The position numbers were made by a program, and so were the translations under genes. The notes under the pieces are model-generated. The model did no database searches. It worked only from the letters and a program-made list of their open reading frames with translations, and was not told the origin of the DNA. 64,000 nt of DNA from Flavivirga sp. 57AJ16 (GTDB lineage: Bacteria; Bacteroidota; Bacteroidia; Flavobacteriales; Flavobacteriaceae): NCBI RefSeq assembly GCF_028736925.1, contig NZ_JAQZAT010000002.1, positions 310,001 to 374,000 of the forward strand, in the 5' to 3' direction. Below are positions 19,584 through 27,897 of the stretch, one piece after another. Position 1 is the stretch's first letter, and every line of letters starts with the position of its first letter.

Positions 19584-19720
19584 AAAGAGGGTGTCTAAAA
19601 AGTCTTTATAATTTGATTTGTCGGGTTGAGCCTGTCGAAACCGATATTGATTATCAGTAAGTTAAAAATATTTCGACAAGCTCAATATGACATCGAACTT
19701 ACTTTTTAGACACCCTCTTT
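19584..19720. repeat. 137-bp element with 20-bp perfect terminal inverted repeats
   Basis: The arms AAAGAGGGTGTCTAAAAAGT (19584-19603) and its exact reverse complement (19701-19720) enclose a smaller inner palindrome built from the dispersed 'ggttgagcctgtcgaaa' repeat (19619-19640 and 19671-19692). The size and structure suit a non-autonomous mobile element (MITE). A diverged copy with different interior lies at 24312-24495. Both sit just beyond the 3' end of SusD remnants. Confidence 0.75.
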
Positions 19721-19748
19721 TAATAAAAAATAAACTCAAGATATGATA

Positions 19749-20210
19749 TTAATATCCAGGATTTTGTTTTAAAACATCTCTGGATGTATTTATGGCTTCA
19801 AGGGGAATAGGGTAGTATTCGCTTTTTCCCGATACAAAGCTGGCTCCATTAAGGTAAACACGTTTTGTGTGTTCAACTTGCAGATACTCATTTAGTACTT
19901 GATCTGCGATATTCCAACGGACTAGATCAAAAAATCTATGCCCTTCTGATGCTAATTCTAATCGGCGTTCAAATCGAACCGCTTTAATGCCATCATCAAT
20001 ATCTGGGAATGAAACATATTCTCCAATAACATAGTTGGCTGCATTAATGCCATCAGGATTTTTTACAAACCCATCTGGGTTTGCAGCACGTCTTCTTATT
20101 TGATTTACAATATCTCTTGTTAAATCTAGCTCACCTTTTTCATCATGAATTTCTGCTTTCCATAATAATACATCTGAATATCTTATTAAAGGGGTATTGA
20201 GGCTTGAATT
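19749..20210 (-). pseudogene. SusD/RagB C-terminal remnant
   Basis: The minus strand reads about 153 codons of a SusD-family C-terminus, ending KQNPGY and a TAA stop at 19749-19751. It includes the family stretch TPLIRYSDVLLWKAE, then RFERRLELASEGHRFFDLVRW. The frame meets a stop at 20211-20213, where the IS1595 relic begins, so the N-terminal two thirds are missing. The last part of this remnant is duplicated at 24524-24690. Confidence 0.8.
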
Positions 20211-20548
20211 TTATGCATGAGCGACCAACCGTTTAATATCTTGAGTGGTTTGGTTGCCTTTGCAATCCAAGGGCAGAAAGTCCTTTTTTGGAGAAAGACA
20301 TAAATGCCATCGCCTGATACCAAGTGCGTATGGGAAGGTTAGAATTTTCCATCATAGTACCGCTACCAAGAGCGGTTCTGAAATTACAGGACGAACATTG
20401 CCAAGCCCATTTGCCCTTGAGCCATAATGCTTCTTACAGCTACACTTCTTACAAACTACACCTTCATAATTTCGAGCTTTTACCATATGCTCATGGCAGG
20501 ATGATTCATCTGGAAATTCTTCTATAAAATTTAAAATATTTATACTTT
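20211..20548 (-). mobile_element. IS1595-family transposase relic
   Basis: The minus strand encodes a decayed N-terminal part of an IS1595-type transposase. It reads NFIEEFPDE, a Cys-rich zinc-ribbon segment (CHEH, CKKC), and after a one-base deletion near 20425 resumes as WQCSSCNFRTALGSGTMMENS and YQAMAFMSFSKKGLSALGLQRQ. The codon where the start ATG is expected reads ATA, and the catalytic C-terminal part is missing. It abuts the SusD remnant and probably caused its truncation. Confidence 0.75.
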
Positions 20549-20678
20549 TAGATTTGAAAACAAGATACGAGATATTAATAACTGGTGCAATTCCGTTTAA
20601 TCATATTATTTTATGATAATATCAAGTTTTGAACAAAACCTTTTATTATTTCATCAAAAATAATATATTAATTTTCAG

Positions 20679-20686
20679 TAACTTTG
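20679..20686 (+). promoter_or_regulatory. Candidate Bacteroidetes -7 promoter box
   Basis: TAACTTTG fits the Bacteroidetes -7 consensus TAnnTTTG and lies 20 bases before the TTG start at 20706. No clear TTTG -33 box is seen at the usual spacing, so only half of the promoter is supported. It would drive the MbnP/MbnH-type cluster. Confidence 0.45.
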
Positions 20687-20705
20687 TAGCAAGATTATTA
20701 ACACA

Positions 20706-21095
20706 TTGAAAAAAGTATTCTCTATAATTCTGCTACTCATTCTAATAGCAAAACCTGTATATGATTTAAGTTATTTGGCTTATTATCAATTAAATATAGA
20801 TTTTATAATAGAGAATTATTGTGTAAATAAAGAAAAGGTCGAGTTAAAATGTAACGGTAAATGTCATTTAGCAAAGCAACTTCAATCTGAAACCAATAAG
20901 CAAAATGAAAAAAAATCTTTAAATTTTTTTAATGATTTTTTTTCGTTGGTCTTTTATCAAAAAAATGCAACTTACAATTTAATTGAGTTAACCTCAAAGC
21001 ACAATAAAAAAATAAATAGTTCCTATTCTCAGAATTACACTTACAATTTTGAGAATTATTGCTTTAAGCCTCCAAAAAATATAATTTATATTTAG
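20706..21095 (+). CDS. Small membrane-anchored protein with CNGKC motif
   Basis: A 129-residue protein. It starts at TTG (LKKVFSIILLLILIAKP), giving one N-terminal membrane helix or uncleaved signal. A cysteine segment (ENYCVNKEKVELKCNGKCHLAKQL, about residues 36-60) contains C-x3-C, followed by a Lys/Asn-rich tail with one more Cys. Short Bacteroidetes proteins with this CNGKCxL motif occur next to metal-related outer-membrane genes. I do not know a named family. Given the MbnP and MbnH-like genes just downstream, a role in copper binding or delivery is the most likely inference. It is the first gene of that cluster and directly precedes a repeat element. Confidence 0.7.
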   Translation: MKKVFSIILLLILIAKPVYDLSYLAYYQLNIDFIIENYCVNKEKVELKCNGKCHLAKQLQSETNKQNEKKSLNFFNDFFSLVFYQKNATYNLIELTSKHNKKINSSYSQNYTYNFENYCFKPPKNIIYI

Positions 21096-21275
21096 AGATG
21101 ATTTAAACTTTTTTCAATTGGCTGCAACCTGCCTCGCCGGCAGGCAGGAATGCTCCTTTTCACCCTTTTTTCGTCTTTTTATTACTTCGTAACGCTGCTA
21201 TGAAGTGTAAAAAAGGTTTCAAAATGAATAAAAACGAGCTATTTTTAGCTTTAATCAAAAAAGTTTAGATCACTT
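21096..21275. repeat. 180-bp palindromic element after the CNGKC gene
   Basis: Imperfect terminal inverted repeats (about 17 of 20 matching, core TTTAAACTTTTTT) begin directly after the stop codon of the small gene and end near 21275. Inside are a CCTGCC/GGCAGGCAGG hairpin (21128-21148) and a 'cgtaacgctgctatgaag' core that resembles the centre of the element at 48340-48499. Confidence 0.6.
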
Positions 21276-21376
21276 CTTATATAAAAGTGAGTTAAACACT
21301 CTCAATCAAAAAAATACAATTTTAATGCATAGCCTGTTTTTTAGTATAGGCTATATATTCACATATAAAAAAACAA

Positions 21377-22171
21377 ATGAAAATCATAAAATTTACATTT
21401 GCGCTACTGCTATGCGCAACAATTTCATCTTGCTCTTCTGATGATGATACGGAGAACTTAACAGGGAAATTAGGAAACATAATAATTAAATTTGATAATG
21501 GTGTTGATGACCAAGATTTTATTTTTGGTACATCCTATAACACGTCAAGTGGAGAATCATATAAATTAGAAACATTAAAATACTTGATTAGTAATATTAG
21601 AATTAAGGACAACAATGGGGATACATTTATGTACCCATCAGAAAAAAATGTTTTTATAATTGATGAAGCTGATGGAAATAACGCAGGAGAGATATGGGTG
21701 ACACTAAATGATATAGCAGCTGCAAATTATACCGAAATTACTTTTGGTATAGGAATAGATCAAGATCGTTATGCTCTGGGAGCAGATGGTCAAGGAGATT
21801 TTCTTGCTAAAGCTGAAGAAGAAGGAATGATGTGGAGTTGGGCAACAGGCTTTAGGTTTACACGCTTAGACGGAACATATTCCTCTGACACGGTTACAGA
21901 TGAAGCTTTAAATATTCATATGGGAAGTGTAGGTACAGCTGTAGATAATTACCGTGAAGTAACTTTAAGTTTGCCGAACATGGCTATTGTGAGGGAAGAC
22001 AAAACCCCCGAACTTCATGTTAAAGCCGATATTGCAAAATTATTTGATGGTACTACATCGGTTAGTTTTGATGAAGGTTACAGCCAGGTTCATGTAGACG
22101 AAACTACAACAGGTGTTATTGCAAATAATGCGATGGACATGTTTATGGTGCATCATGTTCACAATGATTAA
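21377..22171 (+). CDS. MbnP-like copper-binding lipoprotein
   Basis: A 264-residue lipoprotein (lipobox ISSC, Cys19) with the MbnP-domain pattern: GNIIIKFDNGVDDQDFIFG, then SYKLETLKYLISNIRIKDNNGD and a His-rich end (MVHHVHND). In the characterised methanotroph pair, MbnP binds copper and has a tryptophan oxidised to kynurenine by the di-heme enzyme MbnH. Here a di-heme peroxidase homologue follows after a hairpin. WSWATGFRFTRLDG (about residues 154-167) supplies candidate Trp residues, but I cannot say which is modified. Probably lipid-anchored and periplasmic or surface-exposed; role in copper handling inferred from family. Confidence 0.85.
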   Translation: MKIIKFTFALLLCATISSCSSDDDTENLTGKLGNIIIKFDNGVDDQDFIFGTSYNTSSGESYKLETLKYLISNIRIKDNNGDTFMYPSEKNVFIIDEADGNNAGEIWVTLNDIAAANYTEITFGIGIDQDRYALGADGQGDFLAKAEEEGMMWSWATGFRFTRLDGTYSSDTVTDEALNIHMGSVGTAVDNYREVTLSLPNMAIVREDKTPELHVKADIAKLFDGTTSVSFDEGYSQVHVDETTTGVIANNAMDMFMVHHVHND

Positions 22172-22183
22172 GAATTAAATAAG

Positions 22184-22216
22184 ATCTATTGGATAATTAA
22201 ACATTATCCAATAGAT
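22184..22216 (+). terminator. 14-bp hairpin between the MbnP- and MbnH-like genes
   Basis: Arms ATCTATTGGATAAT (22184-22197) and its exact complement (22203-22216) form a perfect stem with a 5-base loop in the 64-base intergenic gap. No T tract follows. It probably acts as a partial terminator or mRNA stabiliser, setting more MbnP than peroxidase. Confidence 0.55.
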
Positions 22217-22235
22217 TGATTAATCATGTTTTGCA

Positions 22236-23282
22236 ATGAAAAAAATATTCCTTTTAGCATCAGCATTAATGTTTTGGTTAGGATGTGCTAAATCAGAAAT
22301 ACAAGAAAATTATGTACCAATTCCCCTAGAGGTAGAGCAACCATCGAATTTTCCGGATATTGTTTATAATTTAGATAATAACTTAGTTACAGAAGCAGGT
22401 TTTGAGTTGGGAAAGAGGTTGTTTTACGATGGGAAATTATCTGCAAACGGGGCCATTCCGTGTGCATTTTGCCATGAGCAGGCCTTTGCATTTACACACC
22501 ATGGCCATACTGTAAGTCATGGGGTTAATGGCGGAATAGGAACAAGAAATGCACAACCACTTCAAAATTTAGCATATCAATCAGAATTTATGTGGGATGG
22601 TGCTGCATCACATTTGGATTTTCAACCTATTATTCCCTTAACTAGTGAATTAGAAATGGGGGAAACTTTAACCAATGTAATAGATAAGTTAAGTTTAGAT
22701 ATTTATTATCAAGAACAGTTTAAGAAAGCGTTTGAAGATGGTGAAATTAATAGTGAAAATATGCTAAAAGCATTGTCTCAATTTATGTTAATGCTGGTGT
22801 CTTCAAATTCTAAATACGATAAATATGTTAGAGAAGAGGATAATGTTATGCTTACTCAAATAGAATTGGACGGTTTTGAAACATTTCAAAATAAATGTGC
22901 TTCTTGTCATGCAACAGATTTATTTACAGACCAAAGTTATAGAAATAATGGTTTGTCAATAAATCCAAAACTTAACGATGAAGGGCGTTACAGCATCTTT
23001 GAAAATCCAAATGATAAATATAAGTTTAAAGTTCCAAGTTTGCGTAATGTAGAAAAATCGTTTCCTTACATGCACGACGGTAGGTTTGCAACTCTTGAAG
23101 CGGTTTTAAATTTTTATGACTCAGGACTTGTTAATAATGGAAATGTAGACCCTACATTGTTAAGAAATGATAATACCTATGGAATTACGCTAAACGAATA
23201 TGAGAAGGAAAGTATTATAGCCTTTTTAAAAACTTTAACAGATAACGAATTTTTAACAGATGAAAGATTTTCAGAATATTAA
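22236..23282 (+). CDS. MbnH-like di-heme cytochrome c peroxidase
   Basis: A 348-residue lipoprotein (lipobox WLGC, Cys17) with two c-type heme sites, C76-AFC-H80 and C221-ASC-H225, in the usual di-heme peroxidase layout: LGKRLFYDGKLSANGAIPCAFCH, and the family stretch KFKVPSLRNVEKSFPYMHDGR. MbnH-type members of this family oxidise a tryptophan of their MbnP partner rather than detoxify peroxide. The adjacent MbnP gene makes that the likely role here. The 3' end overlaps the next gene by 23 bases, indicating tight coupling. Confidence 0.92.
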   Translation: MKKIFLLASALMFWLGCAKSEIQENYVPIPLEVEQPSNFPDIVYNLDNNLVTEAGFELGKRLFYDGKLSANGAIPCAFCHEQAFAFTHHGHTVSHGVNGGIGTRNAQPLQNLAYQSEFMWDGAASHLDFQPIIPLTSELEMGETLTNVIDKLSLDIYYQEQFKKAFEDGEINSENMLKALSQFMLMLVSSNSKYDKYVREEDNVMLTQIELDGFETFQNKCASCHATDLFTDQSYRNNGLSINPKLNDEGRYSIFENPNDKYKFKVPSLRNVEKSFPYMHDGRFATLEAVLNFYDSGLVNNGNVDPTLLRNDNTYGITLNEYEKESIIAFLKTLTDNEFLTDERFSEY

Positions 23283-24249
23283 AAAGATAGGAGTATTACT
23301 TATAATACTTGTTTTATTGCCATATATTACTCAGGCAAGAAATATAGATCCACCATTTAACGAGCATGAATATTTTAGTTTTGATTGTGATTTATGTAGT
23401 TGTTCAACTAGTAGTGGTAGTTTTGGTTTTGGTACACTTGGTAACGCCAATTTTATTGGTTTGAGATACATCTATCAAAAATTTGAATCAAAAAAGGGGA
23501 TTTTTGAAAATTCACCCATAAGTAAAGAAACTTTTAATACCTATCAATTATGGGCGCAAATTCCTATTAGTAATGCTCTTTATATTAATGTAAGCTTACC
23601 TTATCAAGATTTAAGTAGAAAAATAGATAATTCTAATGAGCAGATTAACGGAATAGGCGATAGTAATTTAATAGGTTGGTACAAGTTAAGGCTCTATAAG
23701 AAACAAAAAGATTCTGCAATGGTAAATATGGGTAGGGCAGCATCAGGACACGCATTACAATTTGGTGTTGGTATTAAACTGCCCACAGGAAAGTTTGAAG
23801 AGTCTTTAGCAGATAATGTTAACCCAGGTTTTCAAATAGGGACAGGTAGTGTAGATGGTATTTTCTCGTTAGGATATAATTATGGATCTAACAAGTTAGG
23901 TATTAATACGGTTATGACATATTATGTAAAAGGAGAAAACAAAAACGATTATCAATTTGGAAATCAATTTAGTTATTCAGCTAATTTTTACACAGCTTTT
24001 CCGAGAGAGAAAGTAAATATTATGCCTTTTGTTGGCTTGTCAGGGGATATTTACAACAAGATTACGCAATATGGAGAAACTCTTAATGATACAGACGGAA
24101 GCATAACAAACGCAACTTTAGGTACAGAGTTTGCCTTTTCAAAGTGTATTTTAGGTATTAATTATACTTTACCAGTAAATCAAGATTTGTTTGGTGGAAA
24201 TGTAGAATCTAAAAACAGGTTTTCTTTATATATAAATTATGCTTTATAG
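23260..24249 (+). CDS. Outer-membrane beta-barrel protein with N-terminal Cys motif
   Basis: A 329-residue exported protein; signal peptide to about residue 27 (VLLIILVLLPYITQA). Just after the signal is a Cys-rich patch, CDLCSC (C-x2-C-x-C). The rest is alternating aromatic/polar beta strands, ending in the aromatic-rich NRFSLYINYAL, as in outer-membrane channels of the phenol-degradation MetA-like or 'transporter' type. It overlaps the MbnH-like gene, so it belongs to the same operon. Its Cys patch could bind the same metal as the MbnP partner. That role is inference; the barrel assignment is from strand pattern and context. Confidence 0.75.
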   Translation: MKDFQNIKKIGVLLIILVLLPYITQARNIDPPFNEHEYFSFDCDLCSCSTSSGSFGFGTLGNANFIGLRYIYQKFESKKGIFENSPISKETFNTYQLWAQIPISNALYINVSLPYQDLSRKIDNSNEQINGIGDSNLIGWYKLRLYKKQKDSAMVNMGRAASGHALQFGVGIKLPTGKFEESLADNVNPGFQIGTGSVDGIFSLGYNYGSNKLGINTVMTYYVKGENKNDYQFGNQFSYSANFYTAFPREKVNIMPFVGLSGDIYNKITQYGETLNDTDGSITNATLGTEFAFSKCILGINYTLPVNQDLFGGNVESKNRFSLYINYAL

Positions 24250-24311
24250 ACAGGTTTTTAAAAAGCTTGAATTTTATTAATTCTTTGTAAATAATTAAAA
24301 CGTTGTAAAAG

Positions 24312-24495
24312 AAAGAGGCAGTCTGAAAAGTAATATAATTTGCTCAGTACAGGCTATAGTGAAGAATCTTATAGTTTAGTAAAACAATATATTATGTTTT
24401 TAAGAGATTCATCACAGCTTCGCTGCTACCTTCTAAACAAAATATTTTTTGTTTCTCGGTAATATTCTGAATGACACTTTTCAGACAGCCTCTTT
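24312..24495. repeat. Element with 20-bp terminal inverted repeats, second copy
   Basis: The arms AAAGAGGCAGTCTGAAAAGT (24312-24331) and 24476-24495 pair with one mismatch. Compared with 19584-19720, both arms have changed in concert at two positions, so pairing is mostly kept. The interior differs, carrying 'agtgaagaatct' REP-like sequence. Flanks on both sides (ATTAAAxCGTTGTAAAAG before, AATAAAAAATAAACTC after) are shared with copy 1. Confidence 0.75.
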
Positions 24496-24523
24496 TAATA
24501 AAAAATAAACTCAAGATATGATA

Positions 24524-24690
24524 TTAATATCCAGGATTTTGTTTTAAAACATCTCTGGATGTATTTATAGCTTCAAGGGGAATAGGGTAGTATTCGCTTT
24601 TTCCCGATACAAAGCTGTCTCCATTAAGGTATACACGTTTTGTTTGTTCTACTTGCAGATACTTAGTACTTGATCTGCGAATAAGACTAT
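24524..24690 (-). pseudogene. Second copy of SusD C-terminal remnant
   Basis: The minus strand again encodes the SusD tail ending QNPGY with TAA at 24524-24526. It is nearly identical to 19749-19900 but has a 5-base deletion near 24662 and then diverges. With the repeat just before it, this duplicates the left flank of the MbnP/MbnH cluster on its right side. Confidence 0.75.
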
Positions 24691-24762
24691 TCCAGAAGTA
24701 AATATGTTAGAAACTGGAAAATGCTCTTTCGATAGGCCCGTTGTATTAATCTAAGTATTTAG

Positions 24763-25479
24763 CTATGGAAAAGCTAAAAATGACACTTGTAATTTGCCTA
24801 ATTTTTTGTAGCCCAATGCATTCATATGAATAGGGTCACTATAATATAGATCCTTATTGAATATATTATAGCCACCTAAAGTAAACTGATCAAGAAACGG
24901 AATGCCGTGAAGTTCACAAATCATTTTTTGTATTTCAACATACTGAACCATCCCTTGTTCATGAAAAGGATCATATGCGCCTCTGTCAACAAACGCCTTA
25001 CTTGATGTAAAAAAGTAAATCGTGGCATTGGGGTTTATCTCATAGATCTTTTTTATACAATAATTTATTCCACCTGCTTGAGTCGTTAGTTTTGACTCAT
25101 CGTAACCATCAAATTCGGTATAATCGGTATATTCGCCAATCTTCCTGTCATTTGTATAATCATTTGTTGATGCCCACAAAATATAAATGTCGAACACACC
25201 AGCTTCATCAACTTGCAATTGAAGAGACTTTCCCTGCAATGAAGAAAACCCTGCGCCTGGAACGCCATAATTTGTAATGGTCATTCCCAAATATTCTTCC
25301 CACAAGATTTTTGCGCTATCACTTGCTGGTATGACCGAAACAGAGCCACCAAAAACAGCTACTGACTTTCCGTAATTGAAAGATTCCTTTAGTGATAATG
25401 TCTCAAGTTCATTTTGGGAAAAAACACTATTAGAGAAGACAAAAAATTGAACAACCAAACAAACAATGCTTTTTTTCAT
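24763..25479 (-). CDS. Secreted SGNH/GDSL-type hydrolase
   Basis: A 238-residue exported protein (start at the ATG at 25479, MKKSIVCLVVQFFVFSNSVFSQ signal peptide). The SGNH blocks are visible: I, FGGSVS with the nucleophile serine; II, the GVPGAG glycine; III, WASTNDY with the block Asn; V, DPIHMNALGY with the Asp-x-x-His pair. Family members deacetylate carbohydrates or cleave simple esters. The block I sequence GGS replaces the usual GDS. It stands alone on the minus strand next to the SusD remnant and could be a survivor of that older glycan locus. Confidence 0.85.
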   Translation of the reverse strand: MKKSIVCLVVQFFVFSNSVFSQNELETLSLKESFNYGKSVAVFGGSVSVIPASDSAKILWEEYLGMTITNYGVPGAGFSSLQGKSLQLQVDEAGVFDIYILWASTNDYTNDRKIGEYTDYTEFDGYDESKLTTQAGGINYCIKKIYEINPNATIYFFTSSKAFVDRGAYDPFHEQGMVQYVEIQKMICELHGIPFLDQFTLGGYNIFNKDLYYSDPIHMNALGYKKLGKLQVSFLAFP

Positions 25480-25733
25480 AATAGTATAATTCATAATAAT
25501 CGATATTTTATTTTAGTACAGCCGTTTTTAAAACAGGCCAAATTTATGCAAAACGGTCTCTTATAACCCTCGGTTAAGGAGTTAAAGTTAGTGTTTTCCG
25601 AATTTATTTAGTTCATCATTTACTAATTTAGACCTAATATTCATAAACCTATAATTTTTGTTTCTGGTGAAATAATTGAGGTTTTCTAACGTAAGAAGCT
25701 AATATTGTTGTTGTTACAATTAAAATCGCTACT

Positions 25734-26003
25734 TCATAGGGTTTTCCTTTGTACATATGAATAAACACTATAAAAGTCATATAAAGAGCTAAAAAGAGTT
25801 GTACCGATAAGTATTGTTTTATTGTACAAGAACATTGCTGTTGATACTAGAAGAAATATTCCAGTGGCAATCATTATACTGCTATTAGCTACTATTTTAT
25901 CTGTTTGGTTTGAGTTAAGAATTTTATCCAATGCGTTTGGGATAAAAAACAATGTAATTACCACTGAAGGCAACCATATAGCTAAATCCATATAAAATAA
26001 CAT
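25734..26003 (-). CDS. Small hypothetical membrane protein
   Basis: An 89-residue protein with two or three hydrophobic helices (LAIWLPSVVITLFFIPNAL; IMIATGIFLLVSTAMFLY; TLFSSLYDFYSVYSY). No family is recognised. The start may instead be Met5. Base composition is like its surroundings. It sits alone among repeat-rich DNA, so it could be a small cassette gene. Confidence 0.55.
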   Translation of the reverse strand: MLFYMDLAIWLPSVVITLFFIPNALDKILNSNQTDKIVANSSIMIATGIFLLVSTAMFLYNKTILIGTTLFSSLYDFYSVYSYVQRKTL

Positions 26004-27155
26004 GAACCTTCAGAGTAAAAAACCGAATTTCTTCGTTAAAAATACTCGCCGTAACTAAGCTATGCCTGCGCTTTTTATCTAGAACTTCATTTTTTTATAT
26101 CTAAATATTCTATGCCATTTTATATCGACTTAGCTATATTAATAATATTCTTAAAATTTTATTCATTATCATTCAGTTATAAATTAATTATTCGGTTCGT
26201 TATAAATGCCCGTTAAGGTACATAGTTTACAAAGTTAAAGTCGCATGCTTTACACTAGATTTTGACTTAGTCTACGTTTGGTGTAAGGATAGTTGCGTAT
26301 GCAAACAACTAACTTACTAAAATTGGAACGAAATAAAGGAAAACCCATAGGATTTTAGGAGTAGACAAGACCTCAGCAATTAATTTTTTCATCCATGAAA
26401 AAGCAGTAAGTCGAGTACCTTTAAAGTTCACCAAAACAATAAGATAAGAACACTCTAATTACTGCCTCCACTAAATTAACGTGAGTTCGATTTAAAGCCT
26501 GTCTGCCGACAGGCAGGCAAGGGAGTTTTTAACAATAAATTCACTAATAATGCTATTTGTCGCCTTGAGCCTTTCGTCTTCCTGCCCGTCCGGCAGGCGG
26601 GCGCTCAAGATAAACTAAAGTCGAAAGGACATTAAAACCGTTATTTAAATGGGTTTCGACAGAGCCTGTGCTGAGTTTACCGAAGTGCTCAACCTGACAG
26701 CTAAGGTTAAATTATTGATAATCAGATTGATAATATTATTCTTGCATCGAACTCACGTTAAATTATACATGGGAATTGACATATACAAACGAAGTTGGAA
26801 AGAAAATGAAGAGCATCATCATAAAAGTAGCAAAGCTACTTAGTAGAACCTTGGCCGTAATAAAAACAGAGACTCCTGGGGTAATTATAGCTTATAATCA
26901 TACAGATGCAGGTGATGACCATTATGAGTTGAATACAAATAAGATGCGGAGCAAGTTATATGTGGTATTGAAGTATTGATAATTCTAAGGAACTACCAAT
27001 GTTTCAATATCCAAAAACCATTAATATGAGATATTTAAAAAAATAAATATTAACATTGAAGAACTAGGTTAGTGCTTTTCATAGGATACGGTGTTCAAGG
27101 CATATAGCGTTGGCCTATCGGCACGCCATATGCTTAGTTATTGTACAACGGTTTT
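26004..27155. other. Repeat-rich region without a convincing gene
   Basis: Apart from the element at 26476-26761, this stretch shows several patterns. A segment at 26290-26400 resembles 28370-28470: both have TAGTTGCGT, then AACTTA/AGCTTA, a CCxxxGGATTTT hairpin and AGCAATTAxTTTTT. Bases 27095-27131 form an 11-bp stem (GCATATAGCGT with ACGCCATATGC). A short reading MGIDIYKRSWKEN at 26770-26810 resembles the start of an IS110-type transposase but soon loses the frame. The ORFs across 26649-26979 run through repeats and look spurious. Confidence 0.45.
26476..26761. repeat. 286-bp element with 16-bp terminal inverted repeats
   Basis: TTAACGTGAGTTCGAT (26476-26491) is repeated in perfect inversion at 26746-26761. 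The interior holds two GC-rich hairpins (CCTGTCTGCCGACAGGCAGG near 26497-26517, and 26582-26602) and the 'gttgagc...gtcgaaa' palindrome (26654-26700). The right 75 bases have a homologue at 48542-48620. It has no coding capacity, so it is probably a MITE. Confidence 0.75.
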
Positions 27156-27788
27156 TTATTTCGCTTTTGCCAATGCCATTTTTACAGCAAGCCCAGTTAA
27201 TACTGAAGCCATAAACCACTTCTGTATTCTTAACCAAATTGGCTTTTTCGAGAACCAACTTGCCATTTTAGCAGCCGATATAACAATCAAAAGATTAACT
27301 GAAAAACTTATTATTATTTGTATAATTCCGAGTTGAAAACTTTGACCTAAGATAGAACCATATTCAGGTTTTATAAATTGAGGAAAAAATGAAAGATAAA
27401 ATACTGCCATTTTTGGATTTAGGATATTTGTCAAAAGTCCAATGTTAAAGAGTTTAAGAGGTTTGTCCGATTTCAGGTTTTGGTCAGCGTCAAAAATTTT
27501 GTTTTTAGATTTAACAGTATTATAAGCTAAATATAATAAGTAACCAACTCCAAGAAATTTAATCGCTATAAAGGCATAAGGGACAGCAAAAAATATTGCA
27601 GTAAGACCAAAAGATACCATAAGTATATGGAATAAAAATCCGCACATGACTCCCAAAAGAGAGATAATTCCAGCTTTTTTCCCTTGAGACAACGACCTTG
27701 AGATTAAATAAATCATATTCGGTCCAGGAGAAAGTACCATGATCAATGCCGCTAACCCAAATAGTAATAAATCGTTAATTGGTATCAT
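27156..27788 (-). CDS. LysE/RhtB-family amino-acid exporter
   Basis: A 210-residue inner-membrane protein with about six hydrophobic helices. I use the ATG at 27788 (MIPINDLLLFGLAALIMVLSPGPNM), which gives the normal family length; the longer start adds a basic non-membrane tail. The family signature SPGPNMIYL and the conserved NILNPKMAVFYLSFFPQF are present. Members export amino acids or homoserine-lactone-like compounds. It stands alone between repeats and beside an unrelated small gene. Confidence 0.88.
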   Translation of the reverse strand: MIPINDLLLFGLAALIMVLSPGPNMIYLISRSLSQGKKAGIISLLGVMCGFLFHILMVSFGLTAIFFAVPYAFIAIKFLGVGYLLYLAYNTVKSKNKIFDADQNLKSDKPLKLFNIGLLTNILNPKMAVFYLSFFPQFIKPEYGSILGQSFQLGIIQIIISFSVNLLIVISAAKMASWFSKKPIWLRIQKWFMASVLTGLAVKMALAKAK

Positions 27789-27897
27789 ATTTCTGCTTTT
27801 AGTTCTTGGCTTTTTTTTGCACCACAACGGCTCAAATAAAAGTCGTTTTAATGCTTTTTATTTTGTGTTATAAGGTGTTTTTTGAGTATTATATATA

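Noticed and set aside
20245-20527. Two short plus-strand ORFs
   Set aside because: They are antisense to the IS1595 transposase relic, whose minus-strand reading matches a known family.
26649-26979. Two overlapping short ORFs on the plus strand
   Set aside because: The first runs across the inverted-repeat element and the second has no recognisable protein pattern; both look like chance frames in repeat DNA.
27060-27160. Classical integron attC site
   Set aside because: The palindrome is present, but the GTTRRRY and RYYYAAC core boxes are not both found at the right places.
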